From contig NZ_VIWU01000001.1 in NCBI RefSeq assembly GCF_007994075.1, forward strand, positions 5,332,001 through 5,396,000: a stretch of DNA of 64,000 nt, written 5' to 3'. Of this stretch, positions 8,483-16,838 are shown one piece after another; positions within the stretch are counted from its first letter, which is position 1; every line of letters starts with the position of its first letter. The notes beneath the pieces are model-generated. The model saw only the letters and a list, made by a program, of their open reading frames with translations, was not told where the DNA came from and searched no databases. The stretch is from Pseudonocardia hierapolitana (GTDB taxonomy: Bacteria > Actinomycetota > Actinomycetes > Mycobacteriales > Pseudonocardiaceae). The position numbers and the translations under genes are program-made.

Positions 8483-9928
8483 TCATCCGGCCACGCGCTC
8501 GGACGCGGCGTCCGACCCGGTCGTTCCCGTGGCCGGCGCGGCAGCCGGACGGCGTCCGCGGAGCGTGACGGCGGCGAGCAGCCCGCCCGCGGCGGCGATC
8601 GCGGCGGCTCCGAGGAACGCCGCGGAGAAGCCGCTGGTGAGAGCGGCCGGGTCACCGACCCGGGCGGCGCCCGCGGCGCTCGCCACAGCCGTCATCGCGG
8701 CCAGGCCGAGCGCGGACCCGATCTGGTAGCCGGTGTTGACGATCCCGGAGGCGAGGCCCCCTTCCTCGGGCCGGGCCGAGGAGATCGCCGTCCCGAGTGA
8801 CGGGATGAATGCCAGGGCCATCCCGGCCGCGGCGACGAGCGACGGTCCGAGCACGTCGGCCAGGAACGAGCCGGCAGGATCGACGGCCGCCATCCAGACC
8901 AGGCCGGTGGCGAGCACGAGCAGCCCGGCCACGGTCAGCGACTTCGGGCCGAACCGTGCCACCAGCCGCGGCACGACCCCGACCATCAGCACCATGATCC
9001 CGATCGTCATCGGCAGCAGCGCGGCCCCGGACGCGAACGCCCCGAACCCGAGCACCTGCTGCAGGTACAGGTTCAGGAAGAACCACATGGGGATCCACGC
9101 CGCCCCGAGCAGCAGCTGCGCGACGTTCGCAGCACCCAGATCGGGCGTGCGGAAGATGCCCAGCCGTACGAGAGGTGCGCTGCTGCGCGCCTGGATCAGC
9201 AGGAACGCGATGAGGAGCACCGCTGCTGCGGCGAGCGCTCCGATCGTCGAGCCCGCCGACCAGCCTGCCTCGGGCGCCCGCACCAGGCCGAACACGCCGA
9301 GGCCGAGGCCTGCGGTGACGGTCAGCGCGCCGACGAGGTCGACCCGGCCCGAGGACGGCGGCGCCGCGGGCAGCAGGACCGGGACCAGCGCCAGCGTCGC
9401 GGCCGCGATCGGCACGTAGAGCCAGAAGATGAACGGCCACGACAGCCACTCGGTGATCACGCCGCCGAGGAACACGCCTGCCGTGCCGCCGGCCGGTGCC
9501 GCAGCGCCGTAGAGCGCGAGGGCGGTCGTCAGCTCACGGGACGAGCCACCGAAGAGGATCATGAGCAGGGTCAGCGCGGCCGGGGCGATGAGCGCCGCGC
9601 CCACGCCCTGCACCGCCCGCCCGGCCAGCTCGACCCAGGCCGTTCCGGCCACCGCGGCGAGCACCGAACCGGCCAGCAACAGGGCCCAGCCGGCCGCGAA
9701 GACGCGCCGCGCCCCGAAGAGGTCCGACAGCCGCCCGCCGAGCAGCAGCAGGCCGCCGAACGCGACGACGTAGGCGTTGAACACCCAGGACAGGTCGGCC
9801 TGGGAGAACCCGAGGTCGGCCTGCATGTGCGGTAGCGCGACCCCGATGATCGACGTATCCATGATCACCATGAACTGGGCGAGGGCGATGAGGCCGAGAG
9901 CCCACCACCGCCGGGGGTGACGTGACAT
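8483..9928 (-). CDS. MFS multidrug efflux pump, DHA2 (14-helix) type
   Basis: A 481-residue proton-coupled exporter of the DHA2 family with 14 predicted membrane helices. Motif A-like GGRLSDLFGARRVF follows helix 2 and the early MDTSIIGVALPHMQADLGFS segment is characteristic. The ATG at 9928 is preferred over the adjacent GTG at 9931; AAGGAAGGAGAAC precedes both. Two palindromic GATACCC/GGGTATC-like sites lie just upstream and suggest repressor control, but no regulator gene is adjacent. The substrate is unknown. Confidence 0.88.
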   Translation of the reverse strand: MSRHPRRWWALGLIALAQFMVIMDTSIIGVALPHMQADLGFSQADLSWVFNAYVVAFGGLLLLGGRLSDLFGARRVFAAGWALLLAGSVLAAVAGTAWVELAGRAVQGVGAALIAPAALTLLMILFGGSSRELTTALALYGAAAPAGGTAGVFLGGVITEWLSWPFIFWLYVPIAAATLALVPVLLPAAPPSSGRVDLVGALTVTAGLGLGVFGLVRAPEAGWSAGSTIGALAAAAVLLIAFLLIQARSSAPLVRLGIFRTPDLGAANVAQLLLGAAWIPMWFFLNLYLQQVLGFGAFASGAALLPMTIGIMVLMVGVVPRLVARFGPKSLTVAGLLVLATGLVWMAAVDPAGSFLADVLGPSLVAAAGMALAFIPSLGTAISSARPEEGGLASGIVNTGYQIGSALGLAAMTAVASAAGAARVGDPAALTSGFSAAFLGAAAIAAAGGLLAAVTLRGRRPAAAPATGTTGSDAASERVAG

Positions 9929-9948
9929 CACCGTTCTCCTTCCTTCTT

Positions 9949-10000
9949 GATACCCACCGGGGGTATCGATGGGAGAGAGATATACACCCCTCGGGGGTAT
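9949..10000 (-). promoter_or_regulatory. Two candidate operators upstream of the DHA2 pump
   Basis: Site 1 (9949-9967) is GATACCC-ACCGG-GGGTATC with perfect 7-bp arms. Site 2 (9982-10000) starts ATACACCCC and ends GGGGGTAT, with one to two mismatches. Both lie within 75 bp of the start codon, 33 bases apart. The shape resembles CsoR-like or some TetR-like operators; the cognate regulator is not identified. The rest of this 200-bp gap shows no further signal. Confidence 0.5.
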
Positions 10001-10130
10001 CTACGACGGCGCTTTGTGACGGACGTCTCGGGGCGTGCTCGCGGATGGCCCGGCGGCGGCCGCTGCTCCCGCGCCGGCGGCCCCGCTCATCGCGGCAGTG
10101 CTCCGGCCCCGGGCGTGAGACGATCTTCAG

Positions 10131-11243
10131 GTGCGCGTGGTCGTGGTCGGGTCTGGCATCGCGGGGGCTGCCGCCGCCCACCAGTTCGCGCGGCGCGGCG
10201 TCGAGGTCGTGGTGGTCGACGACGCGCGGCCCGGGGTCGCGACGGCTGCGGGCGCCGGGATCGTCTCGCCGTGGGCCACCGCGGACGAGGCGCTCTTCGC
10301 CCTCGCGGGCGCCGCGGCGGCCTACTATCCCGAGCTCGTGGCCGCGTTGGCCGAGGACACCGACGAGCCGACGTCCTACTCCGTGGTCGGCGGCCTCGTC
10401 GTCGGCCGGGACGAGGGTGCGCTGCGGGAGATCCAGCGGCGCGTCGCGGCACGGGCGGCCGAGCATCCGGCCGCAGGTGAGGTGTCGCTCCTCGACCCCG
10501 CGCAGGCCCGCGCGCTGTTCCCGCCGCTGGACCCGGGGCTGGCGGCCGTGCACGTCGGCGGGGGAGCCCGGGTGGACGGGCGGCAGCTGCGCGCGAGCCT
10601 GTTGGACGCCGCGCGGCGGCGCGGGGCGGAGCTGCGCACCGGCACCGCCGCGCTGACCGTCGACGGCCTGCGCGTGGACGGGGAGCCGTTCGGTGCCGAC
10701 GCCGTGATCGTCGCGGCAGGGGCTTGGAGCGGCGAGCTGCTCGCCGCGCTCGGGGCGCAGTTGCCCGTCGCCCCGCAGCGCGGGCAGATCACGCACTTCG
10801 AGGTCGCCGGGGAGACCGCCCGGTGGCCGGTGGTGTCGCCGCTGGGCAGCGGCCACTACCTGCTGGCGTTCCCGGGCGGGCGAGTGGTGGCAGGGGCCAC
10901 GAGGGAGACCGGTTCCGGGTTCGACCACCGGGTGACCGCGGCCGGGCAGCTCGAGGTGCTGGAGCGGGCACTGGCGGTCGCGCCCGGGCTGCACGACGCG
11001 ACCCTGTTGGAGACCCGCGTCGGATTCCGGCCGGCCACGCCGGACGGCCTGCCCGTGCTCGGCCCGCTCCCCGGCCATCCCCACCTCGTCCTGGCCACCG
11101 GTTTCGGCCCGGTCGGCCTGACCCTGGCCCCGCTGGCCGGGGCACTGGTGGCGGACGCGGTGCTGGGCGAGGCAACCCGTATCGACCTGCGTCCGTACGC
11201 CCCGGAGCGCTTCATCCCGACGAACGGCGCGTTCGTCGGATAG
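10131..11243 (+). CDS. FAD-dependent oxidoreductase, DAO family (ThiO/DadA-like)
   Basis: A 370-residue D-amino-acid-oxidase-fold flavoprotein, of the type that oxidises amines such as glycine, sarcosine or D-amino acids. The N-terminal FAD site is VVVVGSGIAGAAAAHQFARR (residues 3-22), and the C-terminal segment GFRPATPDGLPVLGP followed by TGFGPVGLTLAP is typical. The start is GTG. The last eight codons (encoding PTNGAFVG) and the TAG stop lie in or at the edge of a 53-bp nested palindrome, so the original C-terminus may have been altered by the repeat. No thiamine genes are nearby, so ThiO function is not implied. Confidence 0.8.
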   Translation: MRVVVVGSGIAGAAAAHQFARRGVEVVVVDDARPGVATAAGAGIVSPWATADEALFALAGAAAAYYPELVAALAEDTDEPTSYSVVGGLVVGRDEGALREIQRRVAARAAEHPAAGEVSLLDPAQARALFPPLDPGLAAVHVGGGARVDGRQLRASLLDAARRRGAELRTGTAALTVDGLRVDGEPFGADAVIVAAGAWSGELLAALGAQLPVAPQRGQITHFEVAGETARWPVVSPLGSGHYLLAFPGGRVVAGATRETGSGFDHRVTAAGQLEVLERALAVAPGLHDATLLETRVGFRPATPDGLPVLGPLPGHPHLVLATGFGPVGLTLAPLAGALVADAVLGEATRIDLRPYAPERFIPTNGAFVG

Positions 11244-11269
11244 GTACCGACGAGCGCGCCGCTCGTCGG
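11217..11269. repeat. 53-bp nested palindromic repeat, copy 1
   Basis: Two 23-bp hairpins flank ATAGGTA. The left arms are CCGACGAACG and CGTTCGTCGG around GCG; the right arms are CCGACGAGCG and CGCTCGTCGG around CGC. The halves are near reverse complements, so the whole unit is also an inverted repeat. It overlaps the 3' end of the flavoprotein gene and contains its stop codon. A second copy is inside nuoL (50138-50190). Confidence 0.85.
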
Positions 11270-11314
11270 AAGGGGTCGGCAGTGCGGAGCCGGCGCATGT
11301 AAGACTCCGCCGTC

Positions 11315-13186
11315 GTGAGTGGTCGCCTGATGAGCCGGATCCTGTGCACGCTCGGTGTCCTGATGGGCGTCTGGGGGGCGCCGGGTGTGGCGGAGGCGCA
11401 GGCGCCGGGCACGGAGCTGGCGCCGACGATGGTCGTGCTCGACGCGTCCGGGTCCATGACCGGTGCCGACCCGACCGGCGGCACGAAGATGGACGCAGCG
11501 CGGAGCGCCGTGCACACCTTCCTCGACGCCGCACCGGACGGCGCGCCCGTCGGGCTCGCCGCCTACGGCACGGCGACCGGCAACTCGGACGCCGAGCGCG
11601 CGCAGGGCTGCCAGGACGTCACGGTGGTGAGCCCGGTGGGCCCGCTCGACCGGGCCGGCCTCGGCGCCGCCGTCGACCGGCTCACCCCGCGCGGGTACAC
11701 GCCGATCGGGCGGGCGCTGCAGGTGGCGGCGGAGCAGCTGCCGCAGGAGGGGCCCCGCTCGATCGTCCTCGTCTCCGACGGGGTCGACACCTGCTCGCCC
11801 CCGCAGCCGTGCGACGTGGTGCGTACGCTCGCCGGACAGGGTGTGGACCTCGTCGTGCACGCCGTCGGGTTCGGCGTCGACGCCGAGGCCCGCGCCCAGC
11901 TCAGCTGCATCGCCCAGGCCACGGGCGGTACGTACACCGACGCCCCCGACGCCTCCGCGTTGCAGCGGGTGCTCCCACGCGTGGCGGGGTCGGCGCTGCG
12001 CAACTACCAGCCGGCCGGCACGCCGATCGCCGGTGCCGCCACCGTGGAGGCCGCGCCCGTCGCCGCGCCCGGCCAGCACCTGGACACGATCGGTCAGCAC
12101 GAGCAGCGCTACTACGCGGTGGACGTCCCGGAGGGAGCGACGGCGTACTTCAGCGCCACCGTCTCCTTCCCGCGCCTGTCCGGCATCGGCATCCTCGACG
12201 ACTTCAACTCCCTGCAGCTGCGGACCTACGGCGAGCGGGGAGAGGACTGCCACGAGTTCACGTCCGAGCAGGCCGCCGACTCCAGCTCCGGCGAGGCACT
12301 GACCGTCGCCACGACCTGGACGGGCGCGACCGAGCCGAAGACGGGCAGCGGAAGCACCGACCGGTGCCGGGGTGGCGGCCGCTACACGTTCGCGCTCACC
12401 TGGGATCGGGTGTCGGCAGGTGTGCCGGAGCGGCTGCCCGTGGAGCTGCTCGTGGGCGTGGAGCCGCCGGTGGCCGACGCCGGCCCGGTCGCCGTGCTCC
12501 CGGAGCCCGTGTTCGGCCGGCCGCAGGGGCCGGCCCGGCCCGTCGTCGGCGGCGGCTCGTTCAACGTGGCCGGCGCCCTCGACGGCTCGGGGAGCTACAC
12601 CGACACGGTGCAGCGCGGGGAGTTCGTGTTCTACCGCGTGCAGCTGGACTGGGGTCAGGGCCTGGCCTACCGCGTCCGGTTCGGTGAGACCCCGGGCACC
12701 GGCCTGCGCAACCTGTCACCCGCCTCGACCACGGTCTACGCGCCCTCCCGCGAGGAGATCGCAACCGCCAATCTGGTCTACACCGGATCCGAGCTCGTGC
12801 TGCCCACCACCGACCCCGCGATCACCACGGCACCGGTGCGCTACAACAACCGCACGGCGGACGACATCAGCGTGCGTACGCAGAGCGTCGCGGGCACCTA
12901 CTACATCGCGGTGCAGCTCGGTCCCACCGCGGAGGATCCCGAGGCGGCCGGCCCCGTGCCGATCACGCTCGACGTCACCGTCTCGGGTGACGAGGAGCCC
13001 GGCCCGCGGTACGCGCAGGCGAACGCGCCGTTCGGCGAGCGGGCTCCGGTGGAGGTGCAGAACGTGCAGGCCCCGGCCGCCAGGACCGTGATCGCGCCGG
13101 CCGGCTGGGTGGCGATCGGGGCCGCCGCGCTGGTCGTGATCGGGCTCGTCGTCGCGATCGTCGCGCGGCGCCGGCGTGGGGCATGA
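11315..13186 (+). CDS. Exported, membrane-anchored von Willebrand factor A protein
   Basis: A 623-residue surface protein. An N-terminal signal peptide ends near VAEAQA (about residue 29). The VWA domain begins with MVVLDASGSM; the DxSxS metal-ion-dependent adhesion site is at about residues 43-47, and the domain extends to about residue 225. About 330 extracellular residues of unassigned beta-rich sequence follow, then one C-terminal helix and a basic RRRR tail, so the bulk faces outside. VWA domains mediate metal-dependent protein contacts; the partner is unknown. The GTG at 11315 or ATG at 11330 may be the start. It does not share an operon with its neighbours in any obvious way. Confidence 0.8.
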   Translation: MSGRLMSRILCTLGVLMGVWGAPGVAEAQAPGTELAPTMVVLDASGSMTGADPTGGTKMDAARSAVHTFLDAAPDGAPVGLAAYGTATGNSDAERAQGCQDVTVVSPVGPLDRAGLGAAVDRLTPRGYTPIGRALQVAAEQLPQEGPRSIVLVSDGVDTCSPPQPCDVVRTLAGQGVDLVVHAVGFGVDAEARAQLSCIAQATGGTYTDAPDASALQRVLPRVAGSALRNYQPAGTPIAGAATVEAAPVAAPGQHLDTIGQHEQRYYAVDVPEGATAYFSATVSFPRLSGIGILDDFNSLQLRTYGERGEDCHEFTSEQAADSSSGEALTVATTWTGATEPKTGSGSTDRCRGGGRYTFALTWDRVSAGVPERLPVELLVGVEPPVADAGPVAVLPEPVFGRPQGPARPVVGGGSFNVAGALDGSGSYTDTVQRGEFVFYRVQLDWGQGLAYRVRFGETPGTGLRNLSPASTTVYAPSREEIATANLVYTGSELVLPTTDPAITTAPVRYNNRTADDISVRTQSVAGTYYIAVQLGPTAEDPEAAGPVPITLDVTVSGDEEPGPRYAQANAPFGERAPVEVQNVQAPAARTVIAPAGWVAIGAAALVVIGLVVAIVARRRRGA

Positions 13187-13221
13187 TGCGAGAAAGGCTG
13201 ATCCGTTCAGGGGGTACGCCT

Positions 13222-14700
13222 GTGGAACATCTGGACGTCCTCGTCGTCGGCGCCGGCATCTCCGGCATCGACGCCGCCTACCGCCTGCAGACCGAGCACC
13301 CGCGGCGCACCTACACGATCCTCGAGGCGCGCGACTCGATCGGCGGCACCTGGGATCTCTTCCGCTTCCCGGGGATCCGCTCGGACTCCGACATGTTCAC
13401 GCTCGGGTTCCCGTTCCGCCCGTGGAGGGCGGCCGCGGCGATCGCCGACGGCGAGTCGATCCTGCGCTACCTGAAGGAGACCGCGGAGGAGTGCGGCATC
13501 GACCGGCGCATCCGCTTCGGCAGGCGGGTCACGGCGGTGTCGTGGTCGAGCCCCGACCAGCGGTGGACGGTCGAGGTGCAGGTCGCCGACGGCACCACCG
13601 AGCACTACACGTGCGACTTCCTCTTCCTCGGCACCGGCTACTACCGCTACGACCGCGGCTACCTCCCGGAGTTCCCCGGGATCGACGCCTACCGGGGCAC
13701 GGTGGTGCACCCGCAGCACTGGCCGGAGGACCTCGACTGCGCGGGCAAGCAGGTGGTCGTGATCGGCAGCGGGGCCACCGCCGTCACGCTGGTCCCGGCG
13801 CTCGCCGAGCGCGGGGCGCAGGTCACGATGCTGCAGCGCTCGCCGAGCTACGTCATCGCGCTCCCCGGCACCGACCGGCTCGTCGACCGGCTCCCCCGAT
13901 GGGCACACCGGCTGATCCGCTGGAAGAACGTGCTCGTGACCTCGGCGTTCTACCAGGTCGCACGGCGTGCTCCCGCCGTGGCGAAGCGGCTCCTGCGGGC
14001 GGGGCTCGAGCGGCAGATCCCCGACCGCTGCGTGATCGACCGCGACTTCACGCCCCGGTACCAGCCGTGGGACCAGCGACTGTGCGTCGTGCCCGACGGC
14101 GACCTGTTCCGGGCGATGCGCGCAGGCCGCGCGGAGGTCGTCACCGACACGATCGCCACCTTCACCGAGGGCGGGATCCGGCTCACCTCCGGCCGGGAGC
14201 TGCCGGCCGACGTCGTCGTCACGGCGACGGGGCTGCAGCTGCAGGTCGGCGGCGGCATGCGGATCACGGTGGACGGCACGGAGGTCGACCCGGGCCGCAC
14301 GGTCGTCTACCGCGGCTGCCTGCTCTCCGGGGTGCCCAACCTCGCGATCTGCATCGGCTACGTCAACGCGTCGTGGACCCTGCGGGCCGACCTGACCGCG
14401 CGCTACGTCTGCCGGCTCCTCGCCCACATGGACGCCCACGGCTACCGCTCGGCCACCCCGGAGTTCGACGGTGGCGTGTCCGCCCGGCCGCTGCTCGCCC
14501 TCACCTCCGGCTACGTCGAGCGGGCCGCGGGCGTGCTGCCGAAGCAGGGAGAGGCAGCGCCGTGGGTGCTGCGCCAGAGCTACCCGATCGACATGCTGAG
14601 CACGCGGTTCGGCGACGTCACCCGGGACATGGTGTTCACCGCGCGCCCGCTGAGGCACTCGCCGGTCGCGGTCGACGCGGCAGCCCCCGAACCGGGCTGA
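13222..14700 (+). CDS. Baeyer-Villiger-type flavin monooxygenase, EthA-like
   Basis: A 492-residue FAD/NADPH monooxygenase very like mycobacterial EthA, which oxygenates ketones and activates ethionamide. The FAD motif VVGAGISGIDAA is near the N-terminus; GGTWDLFRFPGIRSDSDM follows, and the NADPH motif VVVIGSGATAVTLVPALAE is near residue 180. HPQHWPEDLD and WDQRLCVVPDGDLFRAM also match EthA as I recall it. The GTG at 13222 is chosen because AGGGGG precedes it and the protein then starts EHLDVLVVGAG, as in EthA; ATGs at 13183 and 13186 overlap the previous gene. No EthR-like tetR gene is adjacent. Confidence 0.85.
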   Translation: MEHLDVLVVGAGISGIDAAYRLQTEHPRRTYTILEARDSIGGTWDLFRFPGIRSDSDMFTLGFPFRPWRAAAAIADGESILRYLKETAEECGIDRRIRFGRRVTAVSWSSPDQRWTVEVQVADGTTEHYTCDFLFLGTGYYRYDRGYLPEFPGIDAYRGTVVHPQHWPEDLDCAGKQVVVIGSGATAVTLVPALAERGAQVTMLQRSPSYVIALPGTDRLVDRLPRWAHRLIRWKNVLVTSAFYQVARRAPAVAKRLLRAGLERQIPDRCVIDRDFTPRYQPWDQRLCVVPDGDLFRAMRAGRAEVVTDTIATFTEGGIRLTSGRELPADVVVTATGLQLQVGGGMRITVDGTEVDPGRTVVYRGCLLSGVPNLAICIGYVNASWTLRADLTARYVCRLLAHMDAHGYRSATPEFDGGVSARPLLALTSGYVERAAGVLPKQGEAAPWVLRQSYPIDMLSTRFGDVTRDMVFTARPLRHSPVAVDAAAPEPG

Positions 14701-14709
14701 AGACGGAAG

Positions 14710-14874
14710 TCAGTCGGGGAGCAGCTCGATCCAGTGGCGGATGTCGTCCGCCGTCTCGGTACCGGCCAGGTCGGGATGGTCGGTGACGAGGTGGGCCTGG
14801 ATCAGCGAGATCACCACGTCGTCGCTCTCACCGCGCGCGGTGTACCCGCACTCGCATCGGATCTGCCGAGTCAT
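14710..14874 (-). CDS. Small DUF1059-like metal-binding-type protein
   Basis: A 54-residue protein starting MTRQIRCECGYTARGESDD and continuing to a HLVTDHPDL segment. The CxCG pair and the two spaced histidines match the small DUF1059 family of actinobacterial proteins, which is likely metal-binding but of unknown function. AAGGGGG lies four to five bases before the ATG. It is convergent with the EthA-like gene and divergent from the SARP gene. Confidence 0.65.
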   Translation of the reverse strand: MTRQIRCECGYTARGESDDVVISLIQAHLVTDHPDLAGTETADDIRHWIELLPD

Positions 14875-14926
14875 GAAGCCCCCTTCGAACTACTCTGCAG
14901 GATCTGTCGTCACCGTGCGAGGAACC

Positions 14927-15679
14927 ATGTCGAGCCCCGTCCCCTCCACGAGGGTTCAGCTGTGCGGGGCGTTTGCCGTGGAGATCGACGGGCAGCGCGT
15001 CGACCGGCGCCTCCCGGGCAAGCAGGGCCGGCTCCTGTTCGCCTACCTGACCCTGTTCCGGCTTCAACCGGTGTCCCGTGACCGGCTCGTCGACGTCCTC
15101 TGGGGCAGCTCCGCACCCGCAGGCGCAGGCGGCGCACTGAGCGTTCTCGTCTCGAAGATGCGTGCGGCGGTCGGCCACGGCGTGCTCACGGGCCGCACGG
15201 AGCTGTCCTTGGCGCTGCCGGAACCGGCGCGGGTCGACGTCGAGGACGCGGTGGCGGCGCTGCACTCGGCCGAGTCGGCGATCGCGTTGCAGGACTGGCG
15301 GCGGGCCTGGACGCCGGCGTTGACCGCCCAGCTGGTGGCCCGTCGACGGTTCCTGCCGGAAACCGACGCGCCGTGGACCGAGACGTGGCGCGGCAAGCTC
15401 GCCGACGTGCACGTCCGCGCCCTGGAGTGCTACGCCACGGCGTGTCTGCGGCTGGGTGGCACGGAGCTCCCCGGAGCGGAGCGGGCGGCGCGGGAGCTCG
15501 TGGACGCCGCACCGCTGCGCGAGACCGGGCACCTGCTGCTGATGGAGGTGCTCGCGGCGAGGGGCAACGTCGCCGAGGCGATCGCGGTGTACCAGCGCCT
15601 CCGCACCGAGTTGCGTGAGCAACTCGGCGTCGACCCGTGCCAGGCCGTGCAGGACGGCTACCTCCAGCTGCTCGGCTAG
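14927..15679 (+). CDS. SARP/AfsR-type transcriptional activator with BTAD domain
   Basis: A 250-residue SARP. The N-terminal winged helix (about residues 10-95; VQLCGAFAVEIDGQRV through LWGSSAPAGAGGALSVLVSK) is of the OmpR-like SARP type, followed by the helical BTAD domain with RALECYATACLRLG and IAVYQRLRTELREQLGVDP. SARPs bind direct heptamer repeats spaced 11 bp apart and recruit RNA polymerase. Exactly such repeats lie between this gene and the next (15692-15731), which makes the methyltransferase-SDR pair the probable target. The start ATG has GAGGA upstream. Confidence 0.85.
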   Translation: MSSPVPSTRVQLCGAFAVEIDGQRVDRRLPGKQGRLLFAYLTLFRLQPVSRDRLVDVLWGSSAPAGAGGALSVLVSKMRAAVGHGVLTGRTELSLALPEPARVDVEDAVAALHSAESAIALQDWRRAWTPALTAQLVARRRFLPETDAPWTETWRGKLADVHVRALECYATACLRLGGTELPGAERAARELVDAAPLRETGHLLLMEVLAARGNVAEAIAVYQRLRTELREQLGVDPCQAVQDGYLQLLG

Positions 15680-15691
15680 GAGCCGGGGCCG

Positions 15692-15731
15692 CCAAGGTTG
15701 CCCCAAGGTTCTGCCAGCGTGTCCCCAAGCT
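15692..15731 (+). promoter_or_regulatory. SARP-type operator: four direct repeats at 11-bp period
   Basis: CCAAGGT at 15692 and 15703, CCAGCGT at 15714 and CCAAGCT at 15725 are spaced exactly 11 bp, one helical turn. This is the textbook arrangement of SARP binding sites. It sits directly after a SARP gene and 49 bp before the methyltransferase start. Confidence 0.75.
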
Positions 15732-15779
15732 CGCGCATCCAGTCTGGGCCGCATCACCCGTCCACCTGGAGGCAACCGC

Positions 15780-16838
15780 ATGACCACCGTGACCGAAGAG
15801 CAGATCGACGAGCTGCTCGGCCGATTCGTCACCGACCTCGGCGCGACCATCTCGGCTGGCAACGTGCTGATCGGGGACAAGCTCGGCTTCTATCGCGCCC
15901 TGGCAGAAGCAGGCCCTCTCACCCCGCGCGAACTGGCGGTCTACACCGACACCGCCGAGCGGTACGTCCGGGAGTGGCTGCCCGGGCAGGCTGCCGGGGG
16001 CTACATCCGTTTCGACGAGAGCACGGGCCAGTACTCCCTGACCGAGGCGCAGGCGCTGGCCTTCGCCGACCCGGCCGGGCTGGTGCTGCCCGGTGCGTTC
16101 CAGCTCGCCGTGGCCTGTCTGGCCGACGAGCCGGCGATCCTGGACGCGTTCCGGACCGGCCGGGGTGTCGCCTGGGGAGACCACCATCCGGACGTCTTCA
16201 CCGGCTGCGAGCGCTTCTTCCGCCCCGGCTACGTCGCGAACCTCGTGACCTCGTGGATCCCGGCGATCCCGGGACTCCCGCAGCAGCTGGAGGCCGGTCT
16301 CCGCGTGGCCGACGTCGGGTGCGGGCTCGGGCCGTCGACGCGCATCCTGGCCGGCACCTACCCCGCGTCGACCGTGCGCGGGTTCGACGCGCACCCGGCT
16401 TCGATCGAGCTCGCGCGCGAGGCGGCCGCCGAGGCGGGCCTCGCCGAGCGCTGCGACTTCGCGGTGGCCCGCGCGCAGGACTTCCCCGGAACGGGCTACG
16501 GGCTGGTGACGACGTTCGACTGCCTGCACGACATGGGTGACCCCGTGGGCGCGGCGCGCCACATCCGTGACGCCCTCGCCGAGGACGGCATCTGGCTGAT
16601 CGTGGAGCCCTTCGCGGAAGACTCGGTGGCGGAGAACCTGAACCCGGTGGGCCGGGTGTACTACTCGTTCTCGACCTTCCTGTGCGTACCGCACGCGATC
16701 TCCGAAGGCGCCGACGACGCGCTCGGCAACCAGGCAGGCGAAGCCCCCGTCCGGTCGATCGTGGAGGCGGCGGGGTTCCGCACCTTCCGCCGGGCGGCAC
16801 AGACGCCGTTCAACATCGTCTACGAAGCCCGTGCGTGA
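15780..16838 (+). CDS. Class I SAM methyltransferase with N-terminal winged helix (Rv2258c-like)
   Basis: A 352-residue protein. The N-terminal 100 residues form a dimerisation/winged-helix segment (LGFYRALAEAGPLTPRELAV, AERYVREWL), and the C-terminal domain binds S-adenosylmethionine, with motif I VADVGCGLGPSTRILAG near residue 178 and a following acidic FDAHP. This architecture resembles mycobacterial Rv2258c and O-methyltransferases of secondary metabolism. GGAGG lies eight bases before the ATG. SARP-type repeats precede it and the SDR gene overlaps its end by eight bases, so the pair probably modifies a small molecule under SARP control. The substrate is unknown. Confidence 0.82.
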   Translation: MTTVTEEQIDELLGRFVTDLGATISAGNVLIGDKLGFYRALAEAGPLTPRELAVYTDTAERYVREWLPGQAAGGYIRFDESTGQYSLTEAQALAFADPAGLVLPGAFQLAVACLADEPAILDAFRTGRGVAWGDHHPDVFTGCERFFRPGYVANLVTSWIPAIPGLPQQLEAGLRVADVGCGLGPSTRILAGTYPASTVRGFDAHPASIELAREAAAEAGLAERCDFAVARAQDFPGTGYGLVTTFDCLHDMGDPVGAARHIRDALAEDGIWLIVEPFAEDSVAENLNPVGRVYYSFSTFLCVPHAISEGADDALGNQAGEAPVRSIVEAAGFRTFRRAAQTPFNIVYEARA

